Shown here: positions 27,748 to 37,098 of the stretch, in pieces
How the letters are laid out: every line of letters begins with the position of its first letter
Numbering within the stretch: position 1 is the first letter of the stretch
NCBI GenBank assembly: GCA_020073215.1
Contig: JAIQFO010000039.1
Location: 1-44,234, forward strand
DNA length: 44,234 bases
Origin: Terriglobia bacterium
Lineage (GTDB): Bacteria > Acidobacteriota > Terriglobia > Terriglobales > Acidobacteriaceae
Direction: 5' to 3'
Notes under the pieces: model-generated
Database searches by the model: none
What the model was told of the DNA's origin: nothing
Seen by the model: only the letters and a program-made list of their open reading frames with translations
Program-made: the position numbers and the translations under genes

Positions 27748-29259
27748 TTACCTTCCCAGCGTTGCTAAAACCCCCGCCGCGCGGTCCAGGAGAGGGTACG
27801 GTGCCTGGGGGTAAATCCCGAGTAAGACACATATGACCGCCAATATCATCATGGGGACGAACATCCGCGCTGGTACTTCCTTCGGATTGGGTGGAGAGGC
27901 GCCGCCTGTCGGTAGATTGCCCCAAAATACTCTATACCCGGCACGAACCATAACAACCATGGTCAGAATACTCGCCAGGATAGCAATGCCCGCGGCCCAC
28001 CACAGGCCGGCCCTGGCAAGGGCCAGATATACCGTCAGCTTACTCCAGAACCCGTTGAGCGGCGGGAAACCAGCCAGGGCCAACGCCCCCGCGAAGTAAC
28101 ACGCGCTCGTGATAGGCATCCGATTTCTCAGGCCCCCTAGCTCGGATATTCGCCGGGCACCCGTGGCATACATCACCGCGCCTACGCACATGAACAAAAG
28201 GGATTTGCAGAGCGCGTGGTTGAGCAGATGATAAAGGCCGCCATAACATCCCAGGTAAGTTCCAAGTCCGATTCCAACCAGCACATAACCCATCTGGCTT
28301 ACGGATGAATAGGCGAGCAGCCGCTTGAGGTCGTTTTGGGTCAACGCCAAGATGATGCCGAGCAGCATCGAAAAAGTACCCAGGGCTACGATGAAAATCG
28401 TGACCTGAGGCCATGCCGGATAGAATATGCTCACCGTGCGGGCGAGGGCATAGAGTGACATTTTTATCATGACGCCCGATAGCAGCACGCTAATCGGTGT
28501 CGGCGCTTCTGCGTGCGCGTCAGGGAGCCAGGGATGAAACGGCGCAATCCCGGCCTTGGTCCCAAATCCGATTAAGAGAAACGCGATCGTAAGGGCCGCG
28601 GTGCCCCCCGGTATAAATTGAGCCACGCGCCGGATGTCGCTGATCAGCAGGGCGCTCCCTCCATCGAGTTGGTTTGTGGCCGCTGCGCTGGCGTAAAGCA
28701 AAACGCATCCGAACAAGGCGAAGGTAATCCCAATGGTCAGCAGCATCAGGTACTTGTAGCCAGCCTCCAGCGCGCGCCGATCCCAATAGAAAGCCACCAG
28801 CAGACCTGAGGTAAGCGTGGTGGCTTCGATCGCCACGTAAAGCATGATCACGTTGTTGGTCACGCATCCCCACAACATGGTTCCCAGAAACCACAGTAGA
28901 AGCCCATAGAATGTACTGGTGCGGCGGGCGGCAGGACCTTCAACCATGTGCTTCTCGATGTATCGCACGGAATAAACCGAGGCGAGCAGTCCGACCCCTC
29001 CGATGATGACGACCATCAGAGCGCTCAGGGCATCGACACGGAGCTCACGGTTCCAGGTTGTGAGCACCACATTCCCCAGGATCCGGTACGCCATCCAAGC
29101 ACCCAACCCGGTGACAAGCGCCATCGTCAAAACGGAAATCCATTGCTGAACAGCTCGGTTCGCGCGCGTCGCCGAGATCACAATCACACCCGCCAACACC
29201 GGCAAGAGAAATACCGCCGCAGGCAGGGCTGATGTCTCTGTCAAAGCCTCTCCGGGCAT
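27748..29259 (-). CDS. hyfF: Hydrogenase-4 component F (HyfF-like, NuoL/M/N antiporter family)
   Basis: A 503-aa integral membrane protein with about 14 helices. Pump residues are present: Glu in LYVAIEATTLTSG, Lys and His in GFGTKAGIAPFHPWLPDAHA, Lys in GVMIKMSLYALAR, and His in YHLLNHALCKSLLFM. The EATTL and WLPDAHAEAPTPIS wording is closest to HyfF. GGAGG lies 7 nt before the ATG at 29259. It is one of three antiporter-like subunits in the operon, implying ion translocation coupled to hydrogenase turnover. Confidence 0.9.
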   Translation of the reverse strand: MPGEALTETSALPAAVFLLPVLAGVIVISATRANRAVQQWISVLTMALVTGLGAWMAYRILGNVVLTTWNRELRVDALSALMVVIIGGVGLLASVYSVRYIEKHMVEGPAARRTSTFYGLLLWFLGTMLWGCVTNNVIMLYVAIEATTLTSGLLVAFYWDRRALEAGYKYLMLLTIGITFALFGCVLLYASAAATNQLDGGSALLISDIRRVAQFIPGGTAALTIAFLLIGFGTKAGIAPFHPWLPDAHAEAPTPISVLLSGVMIKMSLYALARTVSIFYPAWPQVTIFIVALGTFSMLLGIILALTQNDLKRLLAYSSVSQMGYVLVGIGLGTYLGCYGGLYHLLNHALCKSLLFMCVGAVMYATGARRISELGGLRNRMPITSACYFAGALALAGFPPLNGFWSKLTVYLALARAGLWWAAGIAILASILTMVVMVRAGYRVFWGNLPTGGASPPNPKEVPARMFVPMMILAVICVLLGIYPQAPYPLLDRAAGVLATLGR

Positions 29260-29293
29260 ATCAACATCCTCCGGACGAACCGTTAGGTCCCGT

Positions 29294-29968
29294 TCACCAC
29301 CTTAATTCCCGCAGCCTGAACGTATCCGTCGAGCCGAACACCTGCCGGACTCCACCAATGACGTACAGGAGAAGAAAAACCGTCACAACCACTTCCGTCG
29401 CAACCCCAAAAAGAGCAGTCTCCGGCAAGCCCGGAGCCAAGCTCACCAAACTCAGGTGTACCCCGTTCTCAAGCAGGCAAAGCCCGATCACTGCTTTGAC
29501 CGCATCCCGACGCGTGAGGACAGCGTACAAGCCCAATGCGAAAACCGTGGACGCTACCGCCAAGTTCGTTCTAAACACCTCGAGTTGCTCCAGCCCGGTA
29601 GGCGCCAGAAATGCGACTTTGCCGTGTGTGAGACGGAAGAAGCTGATCATCAGCAAGGCGACAATCACGGCCGAGGGGCCAAACCCAATCACCGGCTTCA
29701 ATTCGCGGTCCTCCACACCGCGGATCGCCCGGAAAAGGAACCAAGGGGTTAGGACCGCCTTGGTGAGCAGGGCGATGGCGGCCCACCAGTACAGAGCCTT
29801 GTTGACAGAAGCAAAACTCAGAAGCAGCCCCACAATCAGAAGTGCCTGGCAGAGGTAGGCGACAATCGAAAACTTGAGCCTTCGCACCTCAACCGCAGCC
29901 ACCGAGGTGATCACCAAGGCTAGGCTCAGGGTCTCGATCAAATCGGTATGTAGGGTTTCCGGGTTCAT
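29294..29968 (-). CDS. hyfE: Hydrogenase-4 component E (HyfE-like, NuoK-related)
   Basis: A 224-aa membrane protein with about six or seven helices. The C-terminal half resembles NuoK, with GLYAVLTRRDAVKAVIGLCL and LLENGVHLSLVSLA carrying the membrane Glu (LEN). The N-terminal half matches HyfE (YWWAAIALLTKAVLTPWFLF). It forms part of the proton path between the NuoH-like and antiporter-like subunits. The start overlaps the HyfH stop (ATGA), indicating coupling. Confidence 0.9.
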   Translation of the reverse strand: MNPETLHTDLIETLSLALVITSVAAVEVRRLKFSIVAYLCQALLIVGLLLSFASVNKALYWWAAIALLTKAVLTPWFLFRAIRGVEDRELKPVIGFGPSAVIVALLMISFFRLTHGKVAFLAPTGLEQLEVFRTNLAVASTVFALGLYAVLTRRDAVKAVIGLCLLENGVHLSLVSLAPGLPETALFGVATEVVVTVFLLLYVIGGVRQVFGSTDTFRLRELRW

Positions 29969-30417
29969 GCTCTCCCTCCTCGCGGGCCCTCCCTGAAACC
30001 ACTCGTCATCATCCGGTCAAGGACCGTTGGAGGTGGGAAGCACCTGCCGCACCTTTGGCAGGGCCCCATGAAAACCTCCAGCCGCATGTACATGTCCTGA
30101 GGAGCGTTCGTGGCAGTTTCGAATTGCTGGCTGAGGCGGATGGCTTTTTCGGGACAAACTTCTTCGCACTTGCCGCAATACGTACACCTGCGCCAGTAGA
30201 ACTCGAGCGTCCTCATGTGCTGTTCCGCATCCGACACCACAATCACGTTGGCCGGGCAGACGTTGGCGCATCCACCGCATCCGAAGCATAGATCGGCGTC
30301 GATCGTGATCTTGCCGCGGAATCCGGGTTTCGGCTCGTGGGATGCAAAGGGGTATCCGAGGGTGACACGCCCCGCTTTCAGGCAGATCAGCGCTTCTCGC
30401 AGCTTACTCAGAAACAC
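29965..30417 (-). CDS. hyfH: Hydrogenase Fe-S subunit HyfH/HycF-like (NuoI type)
   Basis: A 150-aa ferredoxin with two [4Fe-4S] motifs: Cys44-47-50-54 (CFGCGGCANVCP) and Cys78-81-84-88 (CTYCGKCEEVCP). A third, incomplete cluster, Cys120-123-126 (CQRCGRC), near the C-terminus lacks the fourth Cys-Pro. HycF-type proteins carry a comparable Cys-rich tail. It wires the small subunit to an electron-input module. It overlaps HyfE by 4 nt and starts 12 nt after HyfC. Confidence 0.9.
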   Translation of the reverse strand: MFLSKLREALICLKAGRVTLGYPFASHEPKPGFRGKITIDADLCFGCGGCANVCPANVIVVSDAEQHMRTLEFYWRRCTYCGKCEEVCPEKAIRLSQQFETATNAPQDMYMRLEVFMGPCQRCGRCFPPPTVLDRMMTSGFREGPRGGRA

Positions 30418-30429
30418 CTCAACCTCCCG

Positions 30430-31347
30430 CTACTTTCCAATCACTGCAAAGGCCAGGGCAGCTAGAGACGAAACCCCGACCCGCATGAAATAACCCATGG
30501 CCTGATCGATGCGGAGCCTTGGATTTACGACATCAATAACTGACACCAGTACCAGAACGACGAGCACTTTCACGGTCGTCGCAACCAAGTCAACTAGGTA
30601 AGTTCCAAAGTGCGGCCAAGGAAAGAACACCTCCACCAGCAAAAAAGCGAACACAAGCTGCTTGGCCCACATTGCCCATCGGAGGAGCGCCAAGCGCGGG
30701 CCGCTCAGCTCCACCAGAGAACCTCCCATGATTTCCTGGTCGGCCTCCGCAATGTCGAATGGCAATTTACCTACCACGGCCTGGAGAGCAAGGAAAAATG
30801 CCACGCCCCCGATCGCCATGCTGATGCTCGGTCCATTCTGCACCTGCCAGTTGACAATGCCGCCCAGAGCCAGGGTCTTGGCCTTGAACGCAGCCGCGGA
30901 GAGAGCAATGGCCAGGACGGGCTCGACAGATAAAAGCATCATCATTTCGCGCGAGCTCCCAATGGAAGCATACGGGCTGGCGCTGGCGAAACCCACCAGC
31001 ATGATCAGCACGCTGCTCATGGTCGCGACGTAGAGCACCACGATCAAATCACCCGCGAAGGCAAGCGGTGCAGCGGCTCCCATGGGGACCAGCGCAGCGA
31101 GAAGCAGCACCGAACCAAGCGTGATTGCCGGCATGCCCGCATAGACGACTCCGCCGGTGCTTCGGAGATCCTCCTTGCCCAGGAGCTTGAGGAGATCCCA
31201 ATAGGGTTGCGTGATCGGGGGCCCAATTCGAGAGTGGAGCGCGGCACGCAGCTTGCGCATGATGCCTTCGAAAAGGGGTGACAGAAACAAGGCGGCCGCC
31301 GCGTTCAGCAAGCAGAGCAGAAATATCTTGATGAGCCAGGCTGTCAT
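30430..31347 (-). CDS. hyfC: Membrane anchor subunit HyfC/HycD-like (NuoH type)
   Basis: A 305-aa protein with eight or so membrane helices. The NuoH landmarks are SRIGPPITQPYWDLLKLLGK after helix 1 and LPFDIAEADQEIMGGSLVEL, an acidic loop facing the Fe-S arm. It links the soluble arm to the antiporter-like subunits. The start overlaps the HyfG stop by 4 nt (ATGA). Confidence 0.93.
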   Translation of the reverse strand: MTAWLIKIFLLCLLNAAAALFLSPLFEGIMRKLRAALHSRIGPPITQPYWDLLKLLGKEDLRSTGGVVYAGMPAITLGSVLLLAALVPMGAAAPLAFAGDLIVVLYVATMSSVLIMLVGFASASPYASIGSSREMMMLLSVEPVLAIALSAAAFKAKTLALGGIVNWQVQNGPSISMAIGGVAFFLALQAVVGKLPFDIAEADQEIMGGSLVELSGPRLALLRWAMWAKQLVFAFLLVEVFFPWPHFGTYLVDLVATTVKVLVVLVLVSVIDVVNPRLRIDQAMGYFMRVGVSSLAALAFAVIGK

Positions 31348-33050
31348 CGCACCCCTCCGTCGTGCGCCCTTTTTCTGGATATCTCCAGAAGTTCAGCGCG
31401 GGAATAAACCCTGACTTTGTTTGTGGTTCGATCGACCGTCTCGAGGCGCTCGGTGCACGAGAAGCAAGGATCGAGACTCCCCAGCGTAATCGGTACGTCC
31501 GCGATGTTGGCACCCGCCACCATCGCCGGCATAGCCTGGAGGTTCGGATAGGTGGGGGCGCGCACTCTCCACCGATAGGGCCGGTTATCACCGCCGGTCA
31601 GCACAAAGTGGATTGCCTCGCCCCTCGGCGCCTCCACCACCGACACTCCGACTCGACCCGGCGATATCTCCTCCTTGATCTCCGCGCAAATGGGACCCGG
31701 AGGCATGGCGGAGAGAGCCTCGCGCACCAGCCGAATTGATTCCAGCAACTCGGCGACGCGCACCAGCACACGCGCCCATGTATCCCCTGCCTCTTGCGTG
31801 GCGATCCGAGGGGGCACCTCGTCATACGCCGCATAGGGGTGATCGATCCGCGCATCGATGGCTACCCCGGAAGCTCGAGCAGGCGGGCCGACAACACAGA
31901 TCTTCTTCGCCCATTCGTTGGTCAATACCCCGACTCCCCTGGTCCGGGCCTGCAGCGTCGTATCCCCAATGACCGCGTTGCGAACCGCTATGACTTCTTT
32001 TTCTACCTCGGCAAGCGTCTCGAAAAGCCTGGGCTTTATCTGATCGGGGAGATCGCGCCGCAGCCCGCCGACCGTATTCATTCCGTACGTCTTGCGGTTT
32101 CCGGAGATCTCTTCACAAAGCCACATCACTGGCTCACGAATCCGCCAAGTCTGCATGAGCACCGTTTCGAAGCCGATAATGTGCCCCGCAATGCCCAACC
32201 AGAGCAGGTGGGAGTGGATGCGTTCCAGTTCGAGCATAATGGTTCGGATATATCTGGCCCGGCGGGGCGCGTCGATGCCAGCAGCCTTCTCCAAGGCCTG
32301 GCAATAGCAGGTGGAATGAATGAAGCCGCAAATCCCGCATATTCTCTCAGCCAAATACGGGATCTCGTTGTACGTCAAAACGCTATCCCCGAGCTTTTCA
32401 ATTCCTCGATGGTTGTAAAAGAGGCGGGTATCGCATCCCACCACCGTCTCCCCTTCGACGAACATGCGCCAGTAGGCAGGTTCCTCCAGAACTGGAAAGA
32501 AAGGCCCAATCGGCATCACGCTTGCCCCGGCAGGGGGCTCACGCATTTGTGGGCGCACATTTTCAGCGCGTGGAGGCTGGTAGTTGTAAGGAAAATCCTT
32601 TCGCAGCGGAAATACGTCTTCCGGCCAGTCGTCCGCCAGGAGCAAGCGGCGTGGATCTGGATGCCCATCAGGATGGACGCCAATGGCGTCTCGGAATTCG
32701 CGCTCGGCCCAATTGGCACCCGGGATGACCTCGGTGATGGACTCAATTGTCGGGTCCTTTTCCGACACGGGAGATTCGAGCAGAACATAGAGATGCTCAC
32801 GGTCGAGCGAAAACAGATGCAGAATCGCGAAATCTCCGGTTAAGGGTCTCTTATCAGTCCCCACCGAAATCAGGAAGCGCGCTTGGAAGTTGTTGACGAG
32901 CTCCACGACGACGGACCGCATCGCCGTCTTCTCGATCGCAAACCGGAGGGTATCGGCATGAGGTTGAGTCGTTGACAGGAGAGCACGGTCGCCGTGAGCG
33001 GCGACTGCTTCTTTCAGTCGCGTAACGGTCGCCTGATCTATGGCACTCAT
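31344..33050 (-). CDS. hyfG: Group 4 [NiFe] hydrogenase large subunit (HyfG/HycE, NuoCD fusion)
   Basis: A 568-aa protein. Residues 1-~165 are a NuoC-like domain (ANWAEREFRDAIGVHPDGHP), followed by a NuoD/large-subunit domain. Both nickel-binding pairs are intact: L1 RICGICGFIHS (Cys238, Cys241) and L2 DPCFSCTER (Cys529, Cys532). It is thus a real hydrogenase, not a Nuo subunit. A 33-residue tail follows Arg535, as in HycE, whose tail is cut off by HycI during maturation; a HycI gene lies in the same operon. GGAGG lies before the ATG at 33050. Central catalytic subunit, cytoplasmic face. Confidence 0.95.
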   Translation of the reverse strand: MSAIDQATVTRLKEAVAAHGDRALLSTTQPHADTLRFAIEKTAMRSVVVELVNNFQARFLISVGTDKRPLTGDFAILHLFSLDREHLYVLLESPVSEKDPTIESITEVIPGANWAEREFRDAIGVHPDGHPDPRRLLLADDWPEDVFPLRKDFPYNYQPPRAENVRPQMREPPAGASVMPIGPFFPVLEEPAYWRMFVEGETVVGCDTRLFYNHRGIEKLGDSVLTYNEIPYLAERICGICGFIHSTCYCQALEKAAGIDAPRRARYIRTIMLELERIHSHLLWLGIAGHIIGFETVLMQTWRIREPVMWLCEEISGNRKTYGMNTVGGLRRDLPDQIKPRLFETLAEVEKEVIAVRNAVIGDTTLQARTRGVGVLTNEWAKKICVVGPPARASGVAIDARIDHPYAAYDEVPPRIATQEAGDTWARVLVRVAELLESIRLVREALSAMPPGPICAEIKEEISPGRVGVSVVEAPRGEAIHFVLTGGDNRPYRWRVRAPTYPNLQAMPAMVAGANIADVPITLGSLDPCFSCTERLETVDRTTNKVRVYSRAELLEISRKRAHDGGVR

Positions 33051-33060
33051 ACCCGCCTCC

Positions 33061-35061
33061 TCAGCTCCTCACCCACAGCAAGATTCCAGTCACTACGATG
33101 GCCCCGATGACGATCCACAATAGATAGATTTGCGGGGTGCCGACGTGCGTTCTGCTTACGCGGTCCGCGGTTCGGTCTATCGCTTTGACAGCCGGCGTAT
33201 ACAGCCATTGGTCAAAATCGAGCGCGCGACGAAGGGAAGCGGGGAATCTTGGCACGTGGATTCTTCCGCTGGGATAGATCCCCTGGAACGCATGTTTGAA
33301 GGGCAGATAGAGGCTGCTGGCGGAGTAACGGACCATCGCCGGAGCGTGCTCTTCTCCGCAGTACCAGACCGGCACGGACCTGGACTGGGCCCCGCCCGCG
33401 CGCTGAATCGCATAGGAGAGCAACGCCAGGACTGCCAAGGTCGCCAGCATGGCGAGGGGCGACCAGAACCCGACTGGGGATCCGTCAATCAGCCGGAGGC
33501 CACCCCATATTCGGGTTGCATCCACGCCCGCGATCGGCATTGCGGTAGCTGCTTCGATTGCACGCCCGACAAAACGCAACACGAGTTGTGGAAAGATTCC
33601 CAACAGGACGCAGAGGGCGGCAAGCGTGACTTGGGGCACGATCATGGATGGCGGCACTTCCTCGATTCCGGAACTCTTATCCGCCTTGCCGAGGAAGACG
33701 GATGCGAGGACCTTCAGGAAGGAAGCGAGCGTGGCGAGCGAAATGAATAGTGCTATGAGGCCCAACACCAGGAATAAGGGGAAGCGCATTCCTGCCAACA
33801 GGCACCCGGCGACAATTAGCCACTTGCTGGCAAACCCGTTGAGGGGCGGCACCCCAGCGATACTCAATGAGGCTATGGCGGTCGTGCCGGTGGTGAAGGG
33901 CATGAACCGAGCTAAGCCGCCCAGTTGGTCCATGTCGCGCTTGCCGGTCCGGTAGAGCACCGAACCGGCGCCAAGAAACAAGCAAGACTTAAAGCAGGCG
34001 TGGTTTACAGCGTGCAGAATCGTACCTGCGAGCGCAATGGTGGCGAGAGCCGGGTACAGGCCAAGACAGTAGATCCCCACTCCGAGGCCGAGGCAGATGT
34101 AACCGATTTGCCCGATCGTGTGGAAGGCCATCAGCCGCTTGGTGTCAGTCTGCCGCAGTGCAGTCAAGGTCCCAACAAAAAGCGACCCTGTGCCGGCGAG
34201 TGCCAGAACAATTCCCCATACTTTGAGCGAAGGGGAGACAACCATAAAAGAGCAGAAAACACGGATCAGTCCATAGATTCCAAGTTTGACAAGTGCCCCG
34301 GAAAGCGTCGCGCTCATACCTGAAGGCGCAACCGGATGGGCATCGGGAAGCCAATCTCCCATGGGCAGGATGCCTGCCTTGGTGGCAAACCCCAAAAAGA
34401 AGAGAAAGATGATGGTGTGCGCCAGGAGCGGTCGAGTGACCAACAGCGCAGACAGGGTTTGCCGGATCGCATCAAAAGCAAACGAGCCAGACGTCCTCCA
34501 GAGGAACAGTGCCGCGGCCACCATACAAAGCGTGGCGCCGTGCGTGATGATGAAGTATTTCAGGCCTGCCCGCTGGCTCGCCGCGTTCTCGCTCTCGAAC
34601 GTCACCAGGAAGTATGAAGTCAGTGTCATCGACTCCCAGAAGATGAGGAAAAACAGGAAATCCGTGCACACCAGGACTCCCGTCATACTGGCGACGCAGA
34701 GGAGAAGAACCGGGAAGAACTTCGCGACGTTGTCGTGCGGGTAGTGGTCCATGTACCGGACCGAGTACAGCGTACTCAGCAGAGCAATCACGGCAACGAT
34801 GGCCAGGAAGATGGCACTGAGCGGATCAATCCGCAGCGAGAAACTAGAGCCCAGTTGGGGCAGCGATAGGATCGAATGCTCACTGGAAGCCATCGTGAAT
34901 GCTCCCACGACCGCGAGCCCGGTATATACGGAGGACGCACAAACGAACGCGAAACTGATCCAGCCGCACAGCTTCCGCCTGCGCGCGAAGAGCAGGCTCA
35001 CCAGTGACCCCACGATCAGGATCACGATGCTGGCTTCGACGTTGTGAACTGCGTTAGCCAT
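33061..35061 (-). CDS. hyfB: Hydrogenase-4 component B (HyfB/HycC-like, NuoL-type antiporter subunit)
   Basis: A 666-aa protein, ~14 core helices plus a C-terminal extension with a cytoplasmic stretch (VPVWYCGEEHAPAMVRYSAS) and a final helix (IYLLWIVIGAIVVTGILLWV), both usual for HyfB/HycC. Pump residues: Glu in FFLIFWESMTLTSYF, Lys in FATKAGILPMGDWLPDAHP and GALVKLGIYGLIR, and His in TILHAVNHACFKSCLF. The start overlaps the HyfD stop by 8 nt. Confidence 0.92.
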   Translation of the reverse strand: MANAVHNVEASIVILIVGSLVSLLFARRRKLCGWISFAFVCASSVYTGLAVVGAFTMASSEHSILSLPQLGSSFSLRIDPLSAIFLAIVAVIALLSTLYSVRYMDHYPHDNVAKFFPVLLLCVASMTGVLVCTDFLFFLIFWESMTLTSYFLVTFESENAASQRAGLKYFIITHGATLCMVAAALFLWRTSGSFAFDAIRQTLSALLVTRPLLAHTIIFLFFLGFATKAGILPMGDWLPDAHPVAPSGMSATLSGALVKLGIYGLIRVFCSFMVVSPSLKVWGIVLALAGTGSLFVGTLTALRQTDTKRLMAFHTIGQIGYICLGLGVGIYCLGLYPALATIALAGTILHAVNHACFKSCLFLGAGSVLYRTGKRDMDQLGGLARFMPFTTGTTAIASLSIAGVPPLNGFASKWLIVAGCLLAGMRFPLFLVLGLIALFISLATLASFLKVLASVFLGKADKSSGIEEVPPSMIVPQVTLAALCVLLGIFPQLVLRFVGRAIEAATAMPIAGVDATRIWGGLRLIDGSPVGFWSPLAMLATLAVLALLSYAIQRAGGAQSRSVPVWYCGEEHAPAMVRYSASSLYLPFKHAFQGIYPSGRIHVPRFPASLRRALDFDQWLYTPAVKAIDRTADRVSRTHVGTPQIYLLWIVIGAIVVTGILLWVRS

Positions 35062-36523
35062 TCAATTTCCCCATCAACTGCACCAAGGGCATGCCCACGA
35101 AGGGAGCGGCCACACACCCGATCATCAGGATGATCAAAGTGGCGTTCATGACCAATGGCGGATCGGCTGAGACTTGCGCCACCGCTAACGGTGCACCCAG
35201 GAAGATTTTCTGGGCGATATAGAGCATCCAGCCGAAGGAGATCAAAGTTTCGCAAAGGACGAAAATGACGATGAACGGTCCAATGGGTCCGGAAAGGCGC
35301 ATGGCGCCGGAAAGAATCATGAACTTGCTCCAGAAACAGGCCAGCGGCGGGACTCCAGTGACGCTCAGAACGCCAATGAAAAATGCTACGGCCGTTAGAG
35401 GCATCACTCTGCCCAATCCCCGCAGCGACGATATGCTGCGGGTGCCTGTGACGTAAGAAATGACGCCGGCGCAAAAGAAGAGAGTCGCCTTACTGTAACC
35501 GTGGCAAATGATGTGTAAGACACCGCCGCGAAAACCTAGGGTTGATCCCAGCCCCCCAACCGCGACGCCGAGCAGTACGTAGCCGAGATGCGCGATGGTC
35601 GAATAGGCCAGCAAACGCTTCAGGTCATCCTGGACAAAGTAGAAGGAGAGAGCGACCAGAATCGTGAGCAGCGCCATGCCGGCCATGAGCAAACAAGTCT
35701 TCGGAGGAATTCCCCACCCGCCGCTCACCGTCCTGGCCATCAGATAAACGCCGGCCTTGACCATGGCTGCCGCGTGCAGGTAAGCGCTAATCGGAGTGGG
35801 TGCCTCCATGGCATCCGGCAGCCATGTTTGCAGGGGAACCTGTGCCGCCTTTGCCCAGGCTGCGATCATGAGTAAAACCAGAACACCCGATTTCAAACCA
35901 TCGGGCAACATGCCGAGGGCTGAGAAATCAAACGAGCTCGTCCGAGCAAACAGAATCAGAATGGCCAGCAGAAAAAAACCACTGCCGACGTGGGTCATCA
36001 ATAGAGCTTTGAATCCCGCCCGCAAGCTGCGCTCGCTCTGGTAAAAAGAGATGAGCGCCCACGAACACAAAGTAGTAAGTTCCCAGAAAACGAAGAACTG
36101 AAGGAAATTCGGCGCAACTGCCAACCCCACCATACTGGCAATGAAGAGCAGGAGCCAGAAATAGTATCGTCCGTACTGCTCACTGCTAACCGGGTTCTCT
36201 TTGTTCTTATCCGTAAGGTATGCGGTCGAAAAGAGGACGGTAAGCAATCCGATAGGCACTGCGACCAGCAACATCACAGAAGCCAGGGGATCAACAAGAA
36301 ACCCCAGAACAGGCACATCCACGATGCCGCGCAGCCAGGGGATGTGCCACAACATTCTGGTGTAAGAAGCACCATAGGTGGAGAGCGTGAGCCATGCAGC
36401 CAGGCCGGTTGCAATCGCCGCAGTCACTAGCGCAGCGGGGCGGGCGCGTCTTTTCAAAACCACGGACAGGAGAGCCCCCGCAGCAGGGACGATCAGCATG
36501 AGGACGGCAACTGAACCGATCAT
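35054..36523 (-). CDS. hyfD: Hydrogenase-4 component D (HyfD-like antiporter subunit)
   Basis: A 489-aa membrane protein of the NuoL/M/N family. AWAKAAQVPLQTWLPDAMEA followed by PTPISAYLHAAAMVKAGVYL is the HyfD-type signature. The TM5 glutamate (FFVFWELTTLCSW), both lysines and a helix-11 His (VLHIICHGYSKATLFF) are kept, so it can pump. The ATG at 36523 is chosen over an upstream in-frame start at 36556: it makes an ATGA overlap with the hycI stop and has GGAGGG 7 nt upstream. Confidence 0.92.
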   Translation of the reverse strand: MIGSVAVLMLIVPAAGALLSVVLKRRARPAALVTAAIATGLAAWLTLSTYGASYTRMLWHIPWLRGIVDVPVLGFLVDPLASVMLLVAVPIGLLTVLFSTAYLTDKNKENPVSSEQYGRYYFWLLLFIASMVGLAVAPNFLQFFVFWELTTLCSWALISFYQSERSLRAGFKALLMTHVGSGFFLLAILILFARTSSFDFSALGMLPDGLKSGVLVLLMIAAWAKAAQVPLQTWLPDAMEAPTPISAYLHAAAMVKAGVYLMARTVSGGWGIPPKTCLLMAGMALLTILVALSFYFVQDDLKRLLAYSTIAHLGYVLLGVAVGGLGSTLGFRGGVLHIICHGYSKATLFFCAGVISYVTGTRSISSLRGLGRVMPLTAVAFFIGVLSVTGVPPLACFWSKFMILSGAMRLSGPIGPFIVIFVLCETLISFGWMLYIAQKIFLGAPLAVAQVSADPPLVMNATLIILMIGCVAAPFVGMPLVQLMGKLNG

Positions 36524-37044
36524 GCCGGCACCCTCCCTTTCAGTGGGCTTGCGCATTCAGCTCCGGCGGACATCCTCCGCATCTCGACGACCTCGTTCAA
36601 CACGTCCGTGATGACCTCAACGCTGGAAAGCACTTCGACGCTCATGGGTTGGAGGAAACCCGTATGATGCGGCTGAATCGCAATTAGAAATATCCGCACA
36701 TTGGTCGTCCGTTCAAGGTAGTCCACCAGTTGGCACACGGGCACACGGTGTGTGCTCGGCCAATAAGCGGTCGTTCGATCCTCATCGAAAAGCGCCACGG
36801 AGCCGGGTGCGGATTTCATATCGACGCAGTCAATCAGCAGGATGGTGTCGGGCCGCTGATCCATTACCTGGCCCAAATAGTTCTCTGGAACGTCCTGGGC
36901 GTCGATCACACGTACACCGGGTGCACCACAGATTTGTTGGGCCACGCGGCTCCCGGCTGCGTCGTCGCCACAGCAGGGATTGCCAATGCCCATCACGACC
37001 ACGTTGCCTTGCATCGCGTTGGAAAGCTGTTCTCGTAGATTCAT
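36520..37044 (-). CDS. hycI: Hydrogenase maturation endopeptidase (HycI-like)
   Basis: A 174-aa protein with the HycI/HyaD protease fold: MGIGNPCCGDDAAG (Asp27/28), IDAQDVPENYLGQ, LLIDCVDMKSAPGSVALFDE (Asp72/75), STHRVP (His99) and IFLIAIQPHHTGF. It closely follows the E. coli HycI pattern. It removes the C-terminal tail of the large subunit after nickel insertion; HyfG in this operon has such a tail. It starts 54 nt after the FAD/NAD(P) subunit gene and overlaps HyfD. Confidence 0.93.
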   Translation of the reverse strand: MNLREQLSNAMQGNVVVMGIGNPCCGDDAAGSRVAQQICGAPGVRVIDAQDVPENYLGQVMDQRPDTILLIDCVDMKSAPGSVALFDEDRTTAYWPSTHRVPVCQLVDYLERTTNVRIFLIAIQPHHTGFLQPMSVEVLSSVEVITDVLNEVVEMRRMSAGAECASPLKGRVPA

Positions 37045-37098
37045 ATTGCCAACTCGCGCGGATATGTCGCGCTCCGTAATGTCTGGTTCAGAATCTCT

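Noticed and set aside
31794..32843. Plus-strand open frame of about 349 codons opposite hyfG
   Set aside because: It lies wholly within the well-supported hydrogenase large subunit gene on the other strand.
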